Positions 10,089-18,625 of a DNA stretch of 64,000 nt are shown here, piece after piece (within the stretch, counting starts at the first letter, position 1; each line of letters starts with the position of its first letter). Both the position numbers and the translations under genes were made by a program. The stretch is from Mycobacterium paragordonae. GTDB lineage: Bacteria; Actinomycetota; Actinomycetes; Mycobacteriales; Mycobacteriaceae. The stretch spans positions 5,766,001-5,830,000 of the forward strand of contig NZ_CP025546.1 of assembly GCF_003614435.1 (NCBI RefSeq). The letters run 5' to 3'. The notes beneath the pieces were generated by a model. The model was not told the origin of the DNA, ran no database searches, and worked only from the letters and a program-made list of their open reading frames with translations.

Positions 10089-11972
10089 GTGTCGCTCAAT
10101 GCTGGGCAAGCATTCGCCGGATACACCATCCTGCGCGTGCTGGGTGCGGGCGGCATGGGCACCGTGTATCTGGCGACGCATCCGCGTCTGCCTCGCGAGG
10201 ATGCGCTCAAAGTGCTGCCCGCAGAGTTCACCAACGATGCCGAGTATCGGGCGCGGTTCAACCGCGAGGCAGAACTCGCCGCGGGTTTGTCCCATCCGCA
10301 CATCGTCGGAGTTCAGGACCGCGGGGAATTCGACGGCCAATTCTGGATCTCGATGGATTACGTGGCCGGGACCGACGCCTCCCGGTTGCTCAAAGACCAG
10401 TACCCGTCGGGCATGCCCGCCGAGGAGGTGCTGCCCCTCGTCGCCGCGGTCGCAGCCGCGCTGGATTACGCGCACGACCGCGGACTGCTGCACCGCGACG
10501 TCAAACCGGCCAACATCCTGCTGGCCGATCCCGACGGTCAGGACCGCCGCGTGTATCTGGCCGACTTCGGCATCGCACGACGCATCGACGACTCCGCGGG
10601 ATTGACCGAGACCAACGTGGCGGTCGGCACCGTTGCCTACGCCGCGCCCGAACAACTCCGGGGTGATCCGATCGACGGACGTGCCGACCAATATGCGTTG
10701 GCGTGCACGGCCTTTCATCTGCTGACCGGCGCGCCGCCGTATCCCGACGACAACGCGGCCGTCGTCATCACCCACCATCTGTACGCTCCGCCCCCGTCGG
10801 TGGGAGACCAGCATGACGAGCTGCGGAGCCTTGACCCGGTGTTCACGCGGGCCATGGCCAAGGAACCCTCCGACCGGTTCGCCACCTGCAGTGAGTTTGC
10901 CTCTCAACTGCGCAGGCACCTCGACGGCCGGGCCCCGATCACCGCGCCGGACCACCTCGTCACCGCGCCCGTCGCCCGGCCACCGCGAAAGCGGTCGGGT
11001 GCTCTGATCGCCGCACTGGTTGGCGTCGCGCTCCTAGTCGGTGGCGGGGTCTTCGCCGGGTTCAAGCTCACGCACAAGCCGGTAGCCGCGCCCGCGACAA
11101 CCACCAGCACCACCACATCGGCGACGCCGGTCAGCGTTCCGACCACCACCTCCGATGCGCCGCTGACCCCTGGCCCATTGAATGGCCGCTACAAAGCGGA
11201 TTTCGGCGCCGCCACCGATCTCGACGGTAACAACCATGGCGCGCCGCCGGCCACCGCCAGCTACGGGCTCCGTTCGGCGTGCCGAGGCGCCGCATGTGTG
11301 GCGACGGTCGAATCTCTGGGTAGGCCAAATGATCTGGCTAAGACGATGGTGTTCGACGAAGTCGACGGCCGGTGGCTGGCGGTGGCGGTGATCAATGATG
11401 AGTGCCTTTCGACGAAATCCGAATTCTGGCTGGCGTTCTCCATGCAGCTGGGCGCCGATGGCACCCTCACCGGGGAGATGACCCGGACCAGTGCCACCAA
11501 CTGCCGGGACAAGAGACCGGTAACCTTTACTCGCACAGGCGATCTCGATGTCGACACAGTCGCTGACCCGGCTACCGTCCCGCCGCGGGTGGTGTCGCCG
11601 GCGGAGGCTTTGTACGGCCACTACCAAGTGCTGCGGACTTACCCCTCATCAGCCATTCCGACGGAGCCCGTAGATACCACCGTCGTCACGACCTGCCTGC
11701 GCACCGGTGATCGCTGTATGAGCTATTTCCACGGGAAAGGGGGCGACAACCCCCTGGTTTTCCAGCACGGCATCTGGGCGTTGACCGCGGACGCCGATTA
11801 TCCGTGTCCGGCCGGGGGCACTTTGCATTTCAATGTCGTCGCCGAGTTTCCCCTGCCGCAGCCGACGGAGAATCCCATTCAGCGGCTCAGTGGGCACGGG
11901 CACCAGACGCAGACCCGCGCGTGCACGGTCGACACACCCTTCGATCAAACCTTCACCCGCACCGGCGATTAA
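10089..11972 (+). CDS. Receptor Ser/Thr protein kinase with doubled four-Cys extracellular domain (copy 2)
   Basis: A tandem paralogue of the preceding kinase, also 627 residues. Lys41, HRDVKPAN (Asp137) and DFG (Asp159) are intact. A transmembrane helix (about 310-333) is followed by a Thr/Ser-rich stalk and two extracellular lobes ending TFTRTGD, with CLRTGDRC in the second. GTG 10089, four bases after the previous stop, matches the N-terminus of copy 1; a TTG at 10053 is less likely. The two genes probably arose by local duplication and are co-translated. The stop shares TTAA with the convergent LLM gene. Confidence 0.92.
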   Translation: MSLNAGQAFAGYTILRVLGAGGMGTVYLATHPRLPREDALKVLPAEFTNDAEYRARFNREAELAAGLSHPHIVGVQDRGEFDGQFWISMDYVAGTDASRLLKDQYPSGMPAEEVLPLVAAVAAALDYAHDRGLLHRDVKPANILLADPDGQDRRVYLADFGIARRIDDSAGLTETNVAVGTVAYAAPEQLRGDPIDGRADQYALACTAFHLLTGAPPYPDDNAAVVITHHLYAPPPSVGDQHDELRSLDPVFTRAMAKEPSDRFATCSEFASQLRRHLDGRAPITAPDHLVTAPVARPPRKRSGALIAALVGVALLVGGGVFAGFKLTHKPVAAPATTTSTTTSATPVSVPTTTSDAPLTPGPLNGRYKADFGAATDLDGNNHGAPPATASYGLRSACRGAACVATVESLGRPNDLAKTMVFDEVDGRWLAVAVINDECLSTKSEFWLAFSMQLGADGTLTGEMTRTSATNCRDKRPVTFTRTGDLDVDTVADPATVPPRVVSPAEALYGHYQVLRTYPSSAIPTEPVDTTVVTTCLRTGDRCMSYFHGKGGDNPLVFQHGIWALTADADYPCPAGGTLHFNVVAEFPLPQPTENPIQRLSGHGHQTQTRACTVDTPFDQTFTRTGD

Positions 11973-12952
11973 CTCAGCGCGGGGATCACTTCGCGCTCAA
12001 ACAATTCGATACCGGAGCGGTCATATGCCGCCTCGGGGAAGTAGCAGATCGCGTATTCGCAGCCGAGATCGCGGACCTTGGATAGCCGCTCGATCACCTG
12101 CTCCGTCGTGCCCATCGTCGAATCCGGCATGCCACCCACCATCGAATCCGCCACCGCGTCAGGCACATAGCCGTCCAGGCGGTCACGCACCCGCTGTTTG
12201 CGGTCGTTGACGTCGGCTTCCGATGTGCCGACTACGGCAGTGAAGTTGGCCGACCGCACGATCGCATCGAAATCGGTGCCCAGCCTGCCGCAGTGCTCGG
12301 CCAGCACCTGCGACTTGTGGGCGAACGCTTCGAGTTCGGGGGTGAAGTTGGTGTACTGCGCGTACTGGGCCGCGATGCGCAACGTCACCTTCTCACCCCC
12401 GCCGGCGATCCACAGCGGAATGCCGTTGGATTGCAACGGCTTCGGTGCCACGATCGCGCCGTCGACCTGATAATGCTTTCCCTCGAAGCTAACCTTCCCG
12501 TCGCGCCAGGCGTCGCGCATGATCTGCACGCCCTCGTCGAGTCGCCCCAATCGCACGCCGGCTGACGGGAATCCGTAACCGTAGGCACGCCACTCGTGTT
12601 CGTACCAGCCGCCGCCGATGCCCATCTGGACGCGTCCGCCGGAGATGATGTCGGCGGTGGCCGCGACCTTCGCGAGATAGACCGGGTTGCGGTAGCTCAT
12701 CGCGGTGCACATCTGGCCCAGCTTGATGCGGGACGTGACCGCGGCGTAGGCCGACATCAACGACCACGCCTCGTGGGTGGCCTGGTCGCTGGGCAGCGGG
12801 ACGGTGTGGAAGTGGTCGTAGACCCACAGCGAATCCCAGGCGCCGCCGTCGGCGTAGGTGGCCAGATCGCGCATCACCGCCCAGTGCTGTTCGGGTTCGA
12901 TGCCGACGAGATCCATTCGCCAGCCTTGCGGGATGAAGAGACCGAAGCGCAT
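11969..12952 (-). CDS. F420-dependent LLM-class oxidoreductase
   Basis: A 327-residue luciferase-like monooxygenase-fold protein starting [11 protein letters not shown]. Family marks include [10 protein letters not shown], the IKLGQM strand, [21 protein letters not shown], and [10 protein letters not shown]. Mycobacterial members usually use coenzyme F420 rather than FMN; the substrate cannot be told from sequence. The 3' end overlaps the stop of the convergent kinase by four bases. Its 5' side carries a three-copy 56 bp repeat that separates it from the tetR gene on the same strand. Confidence 0.85.
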   Translation of the reverse strand: MRFGLFIPQGWRMDLVGIEPEQHWAVMRDLATYADGGAWDSLWVYDHFHTVPLPSDQATHEAWSLMSAYAAVTSRIKLGQMCTAMSYRNPVYLAKVAATADIISGGRVQMGIGGGWYEHEWRAYGYGFPSAGVRLGRLDEGVQIMRDAWRDGKVSFEGKHYQVDGAIVAPKPLQSNGIPLWIAGGGEKVTLRIAAQYAQYTNFTPELEAFAHKSQVLAEHCGRLGTDFDAIVRSANFTAVVGTSEADVNDRKQRVRDRLDGYVPDAVADSMVGGMPDSTMGTTEQVIERLSKVRDLGCEYAICYFPEAAYDRSGIELFEREVIPALS

Positions 12953-12964
12953 AGCCGTGACTTT

Positions 12965-13132
12965 AGCGCTCCGACGATGCGGGCCGGAACGGCCCGAGGA
13001 GGAGGAACGCCATCAAACCCAGCGCTCCGACGATGCGGGCCGGAACGACCCGAGGAGGAGGAACGCCATCAAACCCAGCGCTCCGACGATGCGGGCCGGA
13101 ACGACCCGAGGAGGAGGAACGCCGTCAGACCT
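12965..13132. repeat. 56 bp tandem repeat, three copies
   Basis: Units begin at 12965, 13021 and 13077 with AGCGCTCCGACGATGCGGGC and are nearly identical. Each contains a short hairpin (GGGCCG-GAA-CGGCCC in unit 1). Units 2 and 3 carry CGACCC, which still pairs as G·U in the minus-strand RNA. The last unit ends at the stop codon of the tetR gene. It fills the gap between tetR and the LLM gene and contains no gene. Confidence 0.85.
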
Positions 13133-13688
13133 AGCTTTTCCGGCCTCTACCCGATACGCCCAGTGCATCGAGCGCGGCTTGCACCGAGCACTCCCGCAAC
13201 TCGTCATGCGGCGCCTCGGCGAACTGAATGCAACAGTCCTGCAAGCCGCCGAACGCGAGCACGCCGCGGGCCGCCTGCGCCAGTGTCGGCTCGGGACCGA
13301 ACACCAGCCGGCCAAGCCGTTCCCGCCACGCCAGCACGGTGTCGATCAGGCCCAGTTCGGCAAGCATCGTCGAATCCGCCAACACCAGCATCAGGTCTCG
13401 GCGGTGCCGGTAGTGGAAGTCGAAGTAGCCATAGACCAGCTCTCGGACGTCGACGGCGGCGCGGCCCTCGTGTTCGGCGACGAATCGCTCGCCCTCTTCG
13501 ATCAGCGGCACCAGGATGCTGCGCACCAGGTCTTCACGAGACGCGAAGTGGTAGTACAGCGCGGGTTTGGTGATACCCAGCTCGTCGGCGATGTCCTGCA
13601 GGCTGGTGCGCTGCACGCCCTGCCGGCCGAACAGTCCACGTGCCGCTTCCTGGATGCGCTGTCTGGTGTCTGACCTGGGCTTGGTCAC
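13131..13688 (-). CDS. TetR-family transcriptional regulator
   Basis: A 185-residue TetR protein. The N-terminal helix-turn-helix is clear (RIQEAARGLFGRQGVQRTSLQDIA, then ITKPALYYHF), followed by an all-helical ligand domain. It is divergent from a FAD monooxygenase with a 76 bp gap that holds two 6-4-6 dyads, so it most likely represses both genes. Its stop codon lies at the edge of the 56 bp tandem repeat. Confidence 0.92.
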   Translation of the reverse strand: MTKPRSDTRQRIQEAARGLFGRQGVQRTSLQDIADELGITKPALYYHFASREDLVRSILVPLIEEGERFVAEHEGRAAVDVRELVYGYFDFHYRHRRDLMLVLADSTMLAELGLIDTVLAWRERLGRLVFGPEPTLAQAARGVLAFGGLQDCCIQFAEAPHDELRECSVQAALDALGVSGRGRKS

Positions 13689-13704
13689 TAGTACAGCCTA
13701 GCTG

Positions 13705-13750
13705 ACCTACCGATAGGTAAGTGACGATGCTATGCTTACCGAACGTTAAG
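13705..13750. promoter_or_regulatory. Twin TetR-type operators between tetR and the FAD monooxygenase
   Basis: Dyad 1 is CCTACC-GATA-GGTAAG (13706-13721) and dyad 2 is CTTACC-GAAC-GTTAAG (13735-13750). Each is 6-4-6 with five of six positions matching, their centres are 29 bp apart, and both share the CTTACC half-site. Likely binding sites of the adjacent TetR. Confidence 0.65.
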
Positions 13751-13764
13751 TAAGGAGGCAGCTG

Positions 13765-14991
13765 ATGCGAGTCCTGGTCTCTGGCGCCAGCATCGCCGGC
13801 CCCGTTCTGGCCTACTGGTTAACGAAATACGGCTTCGACGTCACCGTCGTCGAACGAGCACCGCAGCTGCGTAAGACCGGTGGCCACGCCATCGATCTGT
13901 TTCGGCCCGCGATGGAAATCTCGGAGAAAATGGGCGTATTGCCACAGATCGAGGAACTGGCCACCGGCACAACGCAATTGACGCTGCACCGAGAGGGCGC
14001 CCGCGCGCCGGCAGGAGTAGACCTGACCAAAGTCCTTGGTGCGGTGTCGGACCGGCACGTGGAGATCATGCGCGACGATCTCAGCGAGGTCTACTACAAC
14101 GCGGGCCGCGACGGCGTCGAGTACCTGTTCGGTGACTCGATAAGCGCGATATCACCGGACGGCGATGTGACTTTCGATCAGGCTGGAACCCGTCACTACG
14201 ACGTCATCGTCGGCGCAGACGGTCTGCACTCTCACGTACGTCAGTTGGTGTTCGGACCCGACGCCGGACACACCCGGTTTCTGGGCGGGCACCTCGCGAT
14301 GTTGTCGGTGCCCAAATCGTTCGCCCGCGAGGGAGAATCAGAAGGCCACTTGGGTACCGGACGCATCGCGATGATCTACACCGCAGCACCTCTGCAGGAT
14401 GCACGCGCAGTGTTCGTGTTTCGCACCCAGGATGAGCTGCGCTACCACCATCGAGATGTGACGCGGCAGAAGGAATTACTGCGTGATGCATTCAGCGGCA
14501 TGCATCCGCAGGTGGATCGCTGGCTCGACCGGCTCGGCGGCGAAGCCCCCTTCTACTTCGACTCGATCACCCAGTTGCAGCTGGACACCTGGTCGCGCGG
14601 CCGGGTCACCCTGGTCGGGGATGCCGGTTATTGTCCCGGCCCCGGCGTCGGCGGCAGCACCAGCCTCGCGGTCCTCGGCGCCTACATACTTGCCGGCGAA
14701 CTGGCGCAAGCCGCCGGCGACTACCCGCGGGCCTTTGCGTCCTACCAGCGGCTGATGGCCGACCCCGTCCGCCACAGCCGTGCCTTCGCCCGCACCGCGG
14801 CCAAGAGCATCGTCCCGGGTTCCGCAGCCGGCGTGTGGGCGCTGACGCTTGGCGCACAACTGATCTCGGCCCTGCCGGCCGGGCTGAGCCGGGCCGTCGC
14901 CAAGCTCAATAGCAAGGGCGTGCGGCTCTACGACACCATGCAGTACCCGGCTTACCAGTTCGAGCAGACACAAAATCGCCCATTTCGCTAG
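13765..14991 (+). CDS. FAD-dependent monooxygenase (PHBH/UbiH class)
   Basis: A 408-residue flavoprotein hydroxylase. The N-terminal dinucleotide fold is VSGASIAGPVLAYWL, the DG motif is GADGLHSHVRQL, and the GD motif is VGDAGYCPGPGVGG. The class hydroxylates aromatic or polyketide-like compounds using NAD(P)H. ATG 13765 has a strong AAGGAGG ribosome site at 13752-13758. Control by the divergent TetR is likely. The last codons are part of a palindromic terminator that contains the TAG stop, so the C-terminal residues EQTQNRPFR may be terminator-derived. Confidence 0.88.
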   Translation: MRVLVSGASIAGPVLAYWLTKYGFDVTVVERAPQLRKTGGHAIDLFRPAMEISEKMGVLPQIEELATGTTQLTLHREGARAPAGVDLTKVLGAVSDRHVEIMRDDLSEVYYNAGRDGVEYLFGDSISAISPDGDVTFDQAGTRHYDVIVGADGLHSHVRQLVFGPDAGHTRFLGGHLAMLSVPKSFAREGESEGHLGTGRIAMIYTAAPLQDARAVFVFRTQDELRYHHRDVTRQKELLRDAFSGMHPQVDRWLDRLGGEAPFYFDSITQLQLDTWSRGRVTLVGDAGYCPGPGVGGSTSLAVLGAYILAGELAQAAGDYPRAFASYQRLMADPVRHSRAFARTAAKSIVPGSAAGVWALTLGAQLISALPAGLSRAVAKLNSKGVRLYDTMQYPAYQFEQTQNRPFR

Positions 14992-15012
14992 GCGAAAGGG
15001 CGATTTCGTGTC
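14961..15012. terminator. Bidirectional hairpin terminator overlapping the monooxygenase stop
   Basis: The arms GACACAAAATCGCCC (from 14967) and GGGCGATTTCGTGTC (14998-15012) pair with one mismatch. An inner stem TTTCGC/GCGAAA has a one-base bulge, and the loop contains the TAG stop. The left 19 bases, CGAGCAGACACAAAATCGC, are identical to the left arm of the terminator at 57195. It separates the convergent monooxygenase and fadB genes. Confidence 0.75.
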
Positions 15013-15022
15013 GTGTCAGACC

Positions 15023-17167
15023 TTACGTGAGTGAGTCCGGCGGCAGGAACCGGTCGCCGTACTTCTCGGCCAGCTCGCGGGCGCGGGCCACGAAGGCTTC
15101 CTTGCCCCGGCCGAGCGGACCCTCGTAACCGACGATGTACTGCGCGCTACCACCGGTCCACGGCGGAAACCCGATGCCCATGATCGATCCGATGTTCGCG
15201 TCGGCAGTGGTCATCAGCACGTTCTCGTCGAGGCACTTCTGAGTTTCCAGCGCCTCGGCGAACAGCATCCGGTCGATCATGTCCTGCAGCGGCAGCTCAA
15301 CCGAACCTGACTTGAACGTCTCCCGCAGGCCCGGCCACAAACCGGAACGCTTGCCGTCGGGGTACTCGTAGAAGCCGGCGCCCTTGAGACGGCCCGACCG
15401 TCCGACCTCAATCATCTTCTCCACCACGGCTTCTGCCGGGTGCGGCTCATACTTGCCGCCGGCGTCCTCGACACCCTTGCGGGTAGCGACCGCGATCTTG
15501 TGCATCAGCTCCAGGTTGAGCTCGTCGGAGAGCTGCAACGGCGGCGCCGGGTAACCGGCCTGCGAACCCGCCTGCTCGATGCTGGCCGGCTCGACACCCT
15601 CGCCCAGCATCGCCAGCGCCTCGTTGACGAAGGTGCCGATCACGCGTGAGGTGAAGAAACCGCGGCTGTCGTTGACCACGATCGGGGTCTTGCCGATGGC
15701 CAGCGTGTAGTCGAACACCCGGGCCAGCGCCTCGTCAGAAGTCTTCTCGCCCTTGATGATCTCCACCAGGGGCATCTTGTCGACCGGCGAGAAGAAGTGG
15801 ATCCCGATGAAGTCCTCCTGCCGCTTGACGCCAGTCGCCAGACCGGTGATGGGCAGCGTCGAGGTGTTGGAGCCGAGCAGTGCGTTGGGCTCGACGATGT
15901 CCTCGATCTCCTGGAAGACCTTGTGCTTGAGGTCCTGGCTCTCGAAAACGGCCTCGATCACGAAGTCGACGCCCTTGAAGTCGGCGGGGTCGGCGGTCGG
16001 AGTGATGCGCGCCAGCAGAGCGTCGCTCTTCTCCTGCGTGGTGCGGCCCCGCTCCAGCGCCTTGGCCTCCAGCTTCTCGGAGTAACCCTTACCCTTCTGC
16101 GCGGCCTCGATGCTCACATCTTTGAGGACCACGTCGTAGCCGGCTTTGGCCGAGACGTAGGCGATGCCCGCGCCCATCATGCCGGCGCCGAGCACACCGA
16201 TCTTGTTGATCTTGACCGGCTCGATGCCGTCCGGGCGTGACTTGCCGGCGTTGATGGCCTGCAGGTCGAAGAAGAACGCCTGGATCATGTTCTTCGACAC
16301 CTGGCCGGTGACCAGCGTGGTGAAGTAACGGCTCTCGATGCGGCTGGCCGTGTCGAAGTCCACCTGCGCGCCCTCGACCGCGGCCGACAGGATCGCCTTC
16401 GGCGCCGGCATCGGCGCACCCTTGATCTGCTTACGCAGCAAGGCGGGGAACGACGGCAGGATCGACGCCAGCCCTGGCGACGACGGTGTGCCGCCGGGCA
16501 TCTTGTAGCCCTTCTTGTCCCACGGCTGCTCGTGGCTGTCGGGGTTGGCCTTGATCCACGCCTTGGCGGCAGGCACCAACTCCTCGACCGTCGGCAGCAG
16601 CTCGTCGATCAGACCGAGCTCCTTGGCCTTGGCCGGCTTGAACCGGGTGCCCTGCGACAGGATGTTGACGAAGGCATTCTGGATGCCGAACATCCGGACG
16701 CTGCGGGTCACACCGCCGGCACCCGGCAACAGACCCAGCGTCGCCTCGGGGAAGCCGAACTGAGCTCCCTTGACGTCGGCCGCGATCCGGTGGTGGCAGG
16801 CCAGCGCGATCTCTAGGCCGCCGCCGAGCGCGGCGCCGTTGAGGGCCGCCACGACCGGCTTGCCCAGGGTCTCGAGCGTGCGCAACTGCTTCTTGACGTT
16901 CTCGACCAGATCAAATGCTTCACCGGCGTTCTCCGGACCGATCTGGATCATGCTCTTGACGTCACCGCCGGCGAAGAAGGTCTTCTTGGCGCTGGTGATC
17001 ACCACGCCGGTGATCGAATCCTTCTCCGCGACAAGGCGATCGACCGCCTTGCCCATCGACTCGATGTAAGCCTCGTTCATCACGTTGGCCGACCCCGACG
17101 GGTCGTCCAGGGTCAGCGTGACGATGCCGTCGGCATCCTTGTCCCACTGAATTGTGTTGTCGGCCAT
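15023..17167 (-). CDS. fadB: Trifunctional-type enoyl-CoA hydratase/3-hydroxyacyl-CoA dehydrogenase FadB
   Basis: A 714-residue fusion. The N-terminal crotonase domain (about 1-200) has ITSAKKTFFAGGDVKSM and AALNGAALGGGLEIALACHH. The NAD-binding Rossmann motif is GVLGAGMMGAGIAYV near residue 325. The dehydrogenase C-terminal domains follow, with GFFTSRV and GIGFPPWTGG. It performs the middle two steps of fatty acid beta-oxidation. ATG 17167 lies 4 bases after the fadA stop; a longer frame to 17215 overlaps fadA and is not supported. Synteny and length match Rv0860. Confidence 0.95.
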   Translation of the reverse strand: MADNTIQWDKDADGIVTLTLDDPSGSANVMNEAYIESMGKAVDRLVAEKDSITGVVITSAKKTFFAGGDVKSMIQIGPENAGEAFDLVENVKKQLRTLETLGKPVVAALNGAALGGGLEIALACHHRIAADVKGAQFGFPEATLGLLPGAGGVTRSVRMFGIQNAFVNILSQGTRFKPAKAKELGLIDELLPTVEELVPAAKAWIKANPDSHEQPWDKKGYKMPGGTPSSPGLASILPSFPALLRKQIKGAPMPAPKAILSAAVEGAQVDFDTASRIESRYFTTLVTGQVSKNMIQAFFFDLQAINAGKSRPDGIEPVKINKIGVLGAGMMGAGIAYVSAKAGYDVVLKDVSIEAAQKGKGYSEKLEAKALERGRTTQEKSDALLARITPTADPADFKGVDFVIEAVFESQDLKHKVFQEIEDIVEPNALLGSNTSTLPITGLATGVKRQEDFIGIHFFSPVDKMPLVEIIKGEKTSDEALARVFDYTLAIGKTPIVVNDSRGFFTSRVIGTFVNEALAMLGEGVEPASIEQAGSQAGYPAPPLQLSDELNLELMHKIAVATRKGVEDAGGKYEPHPAEAVVEKMIEVGRSGRLKGAGFYEYPDGKRSGLWPGLRETFKSGSVELPLQDMIDRMLFAEALETQKCLDENVLMTTADANIGSIMGIGFPPWTGGSAQYIVGYEGPLGRGKEAFVARARELAEKYGDRFLPPDSLT

Positions 17168-17171
17168 GTAC

Positions 17172-18383
17172 TTACACCCTCTCGATGATCGTCGCGACAC
17201 CCATGCCGCCGCCAATACAAAGCGTCACCAGCGCGCGCTGGGCGTTGCGGCGCTCCAGCTCGTCGACCATGGTGCCCATGATCATGGCGCCGGTGGCACC
17301 CAGCGGGTGGCCCATGGCGATCGCACCGCCGTTGACGTTGAGCTTCTCGTCCGGGATGTTCAGGTCCTTCTGGAACTTCAGCACCACCGAGGCGAAGGCC
17401 TCGTTCAGCTCGAACAGGTCGATGTCGTCGACGGTCAGGCCGGCGCGGTCGAGCACCTTGAGGGTGGCCGGGGTCGGGCCGGTGAGCATGATCACCGGGT
17501 CGGCGCCGCTGGTCGCGGTGGCGACGATGCGGGCACGCGGGGTCAGGCCCTGCGACTTGCCGGCGGCCTCGCTACCGATCAGCACGAGCGCGGCGCCGTC
17601 GACGATGCCGGAGCTGTTGCCACCGGTGTGGACGTGGTTGATCTTCTCGACGTAGTGGTACTTCTGCAGCGCCACGTCGTCGAAGCCACCCATGGCCGCG
17701 AGGGCCTCGAAGGCCGGCTTCAGTTTGCCCAGACCTTCCTTGGTGGTGTCGGGCCGCATGTGCTCGTCGTGGTCGAGGATCAGCAGACCGTTCTGGTCGC
17801 GGACCGGGACGACGGACTTGGCGAAGTAGCCGCCAGACCACGCCTCGGCGGCCTTCTCCTGGCTGCGCAGGGCGTAGTTGTCCACGTCGTCGCGGGTGAA
17901 GCCCTCGATGGTGGCGATCAGGTCGGCGCCGATGCCCTGCGGGACGAACATGACGTCGTAGTTGGTGGCCGGGTCCAGGCCCATGGCGCCGCCGTCGGAT
18001 CCCATCGGCACGCGGCTCATCGACTCCACACCACCGGCCAGCACCATGTCGTCCCAGCCCGAGCGCACCTTCTGCGCGGCGGTGTTGACGGCCTCGAGGC
18101 CCGATGCGCAGAACCGGTTGAGCTGGACGCCGCCGGAGGTGACGGGCATGCCGGAGGCCAGCACCGCGGCGCGGGCGATGTCACCGCCCTGGTCGCCCAC
18201 GGGCGAGACGCAGCCCAGGATGACGTCGCTGATCAGGTTCTCGTCGAGGTCAGGGTTGCGCTTGCGCAGCTCCTCGATGAGGCCCACGACCAGGTTCAGT
18301 GGCTTGACTTCGTTCAGCGCGCCGTTGCGTTGCTTGCCGCGCGGCGTGCGGATGGCCTCGTAGATGAAGGCTTCTTCGGACAT
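17172..18383 (-). CDS. fadA: Acetyl-CoA acyltransferase FadA (thiolase)
   Basis: A 403-residue classical thiolase. The nucleophile is in [11 protein letters not shown], the second site is NEAFASV, and the catalytic His and Cys are in [14 protein letters not shown] and [10 protein letters not shown]. It thiolyses 3-ketoacyl-CoA and forms the beta-oxidation complex with FadB, which starts 4 bases downstream. ATG 18383 ([17 protein letters not shown]) is the conserved start; the longer frame to 18470 runs into the operator region. Unlike the thiolase at 6478, all catalytic residues are present. Confidence 0.95.
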   Translation of the reverse strand: MSEEAFIYEAIRTPRGKQRNGALNEVKPLNLVVGLIEELRKRNPDLDENLISDVILGCVSPVGDQGGDIARAAVLASGMPVTSGGVQLNRFCASGLEAVNTAAQKVRSGWDDMVLAGGVESMSRVPMGSDGGAMGLDPATNYDVMFVPQGIGADLIATIEGFTRDDVDNYALRSQEKAAEAWSGGYFAKSVVPVRDQNGLLILDHDEHMRPDTTKEGLGKLKPAFEALAAMGGFDDVALQKYHYVEKINHVHTGGNSSGIVDGAALVLIGSEAAGKSQGLTPRARIVATATSGADPVIMLTGPTPATLKVLDRAGLTVDDIDLFELNEAFASVVLKFQKDLNIPDEKLNVNGGAIAMGHPLGATGAMIMGTMVDELERRNAQRALVTLCIGGGMGVATIIERV

Positions 18384-18466
18384 GTCGGTTTCCTGTTCCA
18401 AAAAGGGAGGGTTTGGATCCGTCTTAAAGAGTAGGTCCAGGAAAGAAACACTAACAGGGGCTTCGG

Positions 18467-18482
18467 CCAACCTGTTGGTTGG
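18467..18482. promoter_or_regulatory. Perfect dyad CCAACCTGTTGGTTGG upstream of fadA
   Basis: A 6-4-6 inverted repeat with perfect arms, 84 bp upstream of the fadA start. It looks like an operator for a fatty-acid-responsive repressor, but no regulator gene is adjacent. Confidence 0.5.
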
Positions 18483-18538
18483 GAGGGAGTTCGCAGGTCA
18501 GGGCGCTGGGCGGTCCGATGCACCCGGCCCACCCGGCG

Positions 18539-18598
18539 CGAGCGTGAAGCTGGCCGCACGCTCGGCGTCGAGCGTGAAGCTGGCCGCACACTCGGCCA
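18539..18598. repeat. 30 bp tandem palindromic repeat, two copies
   Basis: Units 18539-18568 and 18569-18598 differ at a few bases. Unit 1 contains the perfect inverted pair CGAGCGTG/CACGCTCG around a 10 bp loop. Unit 2 has CACACTCG, which pairs as G·U only in minus-strand RNA. It sits 27 bp before the aminotransferase start, in the fadA/dapC divergent gap (18384-18625), and has no coding potential. Confidence 0.75.
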
Positions 18599-18625
18599 CC
18601 GCGAAGCCCAATAAGCTCGACCACC

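Noticed and set aside
12965..13132. Tandem 56 bp units considered as a CRISPR array
   Set aside because: The units abut with no unique spacers and no cas genes are nearby.
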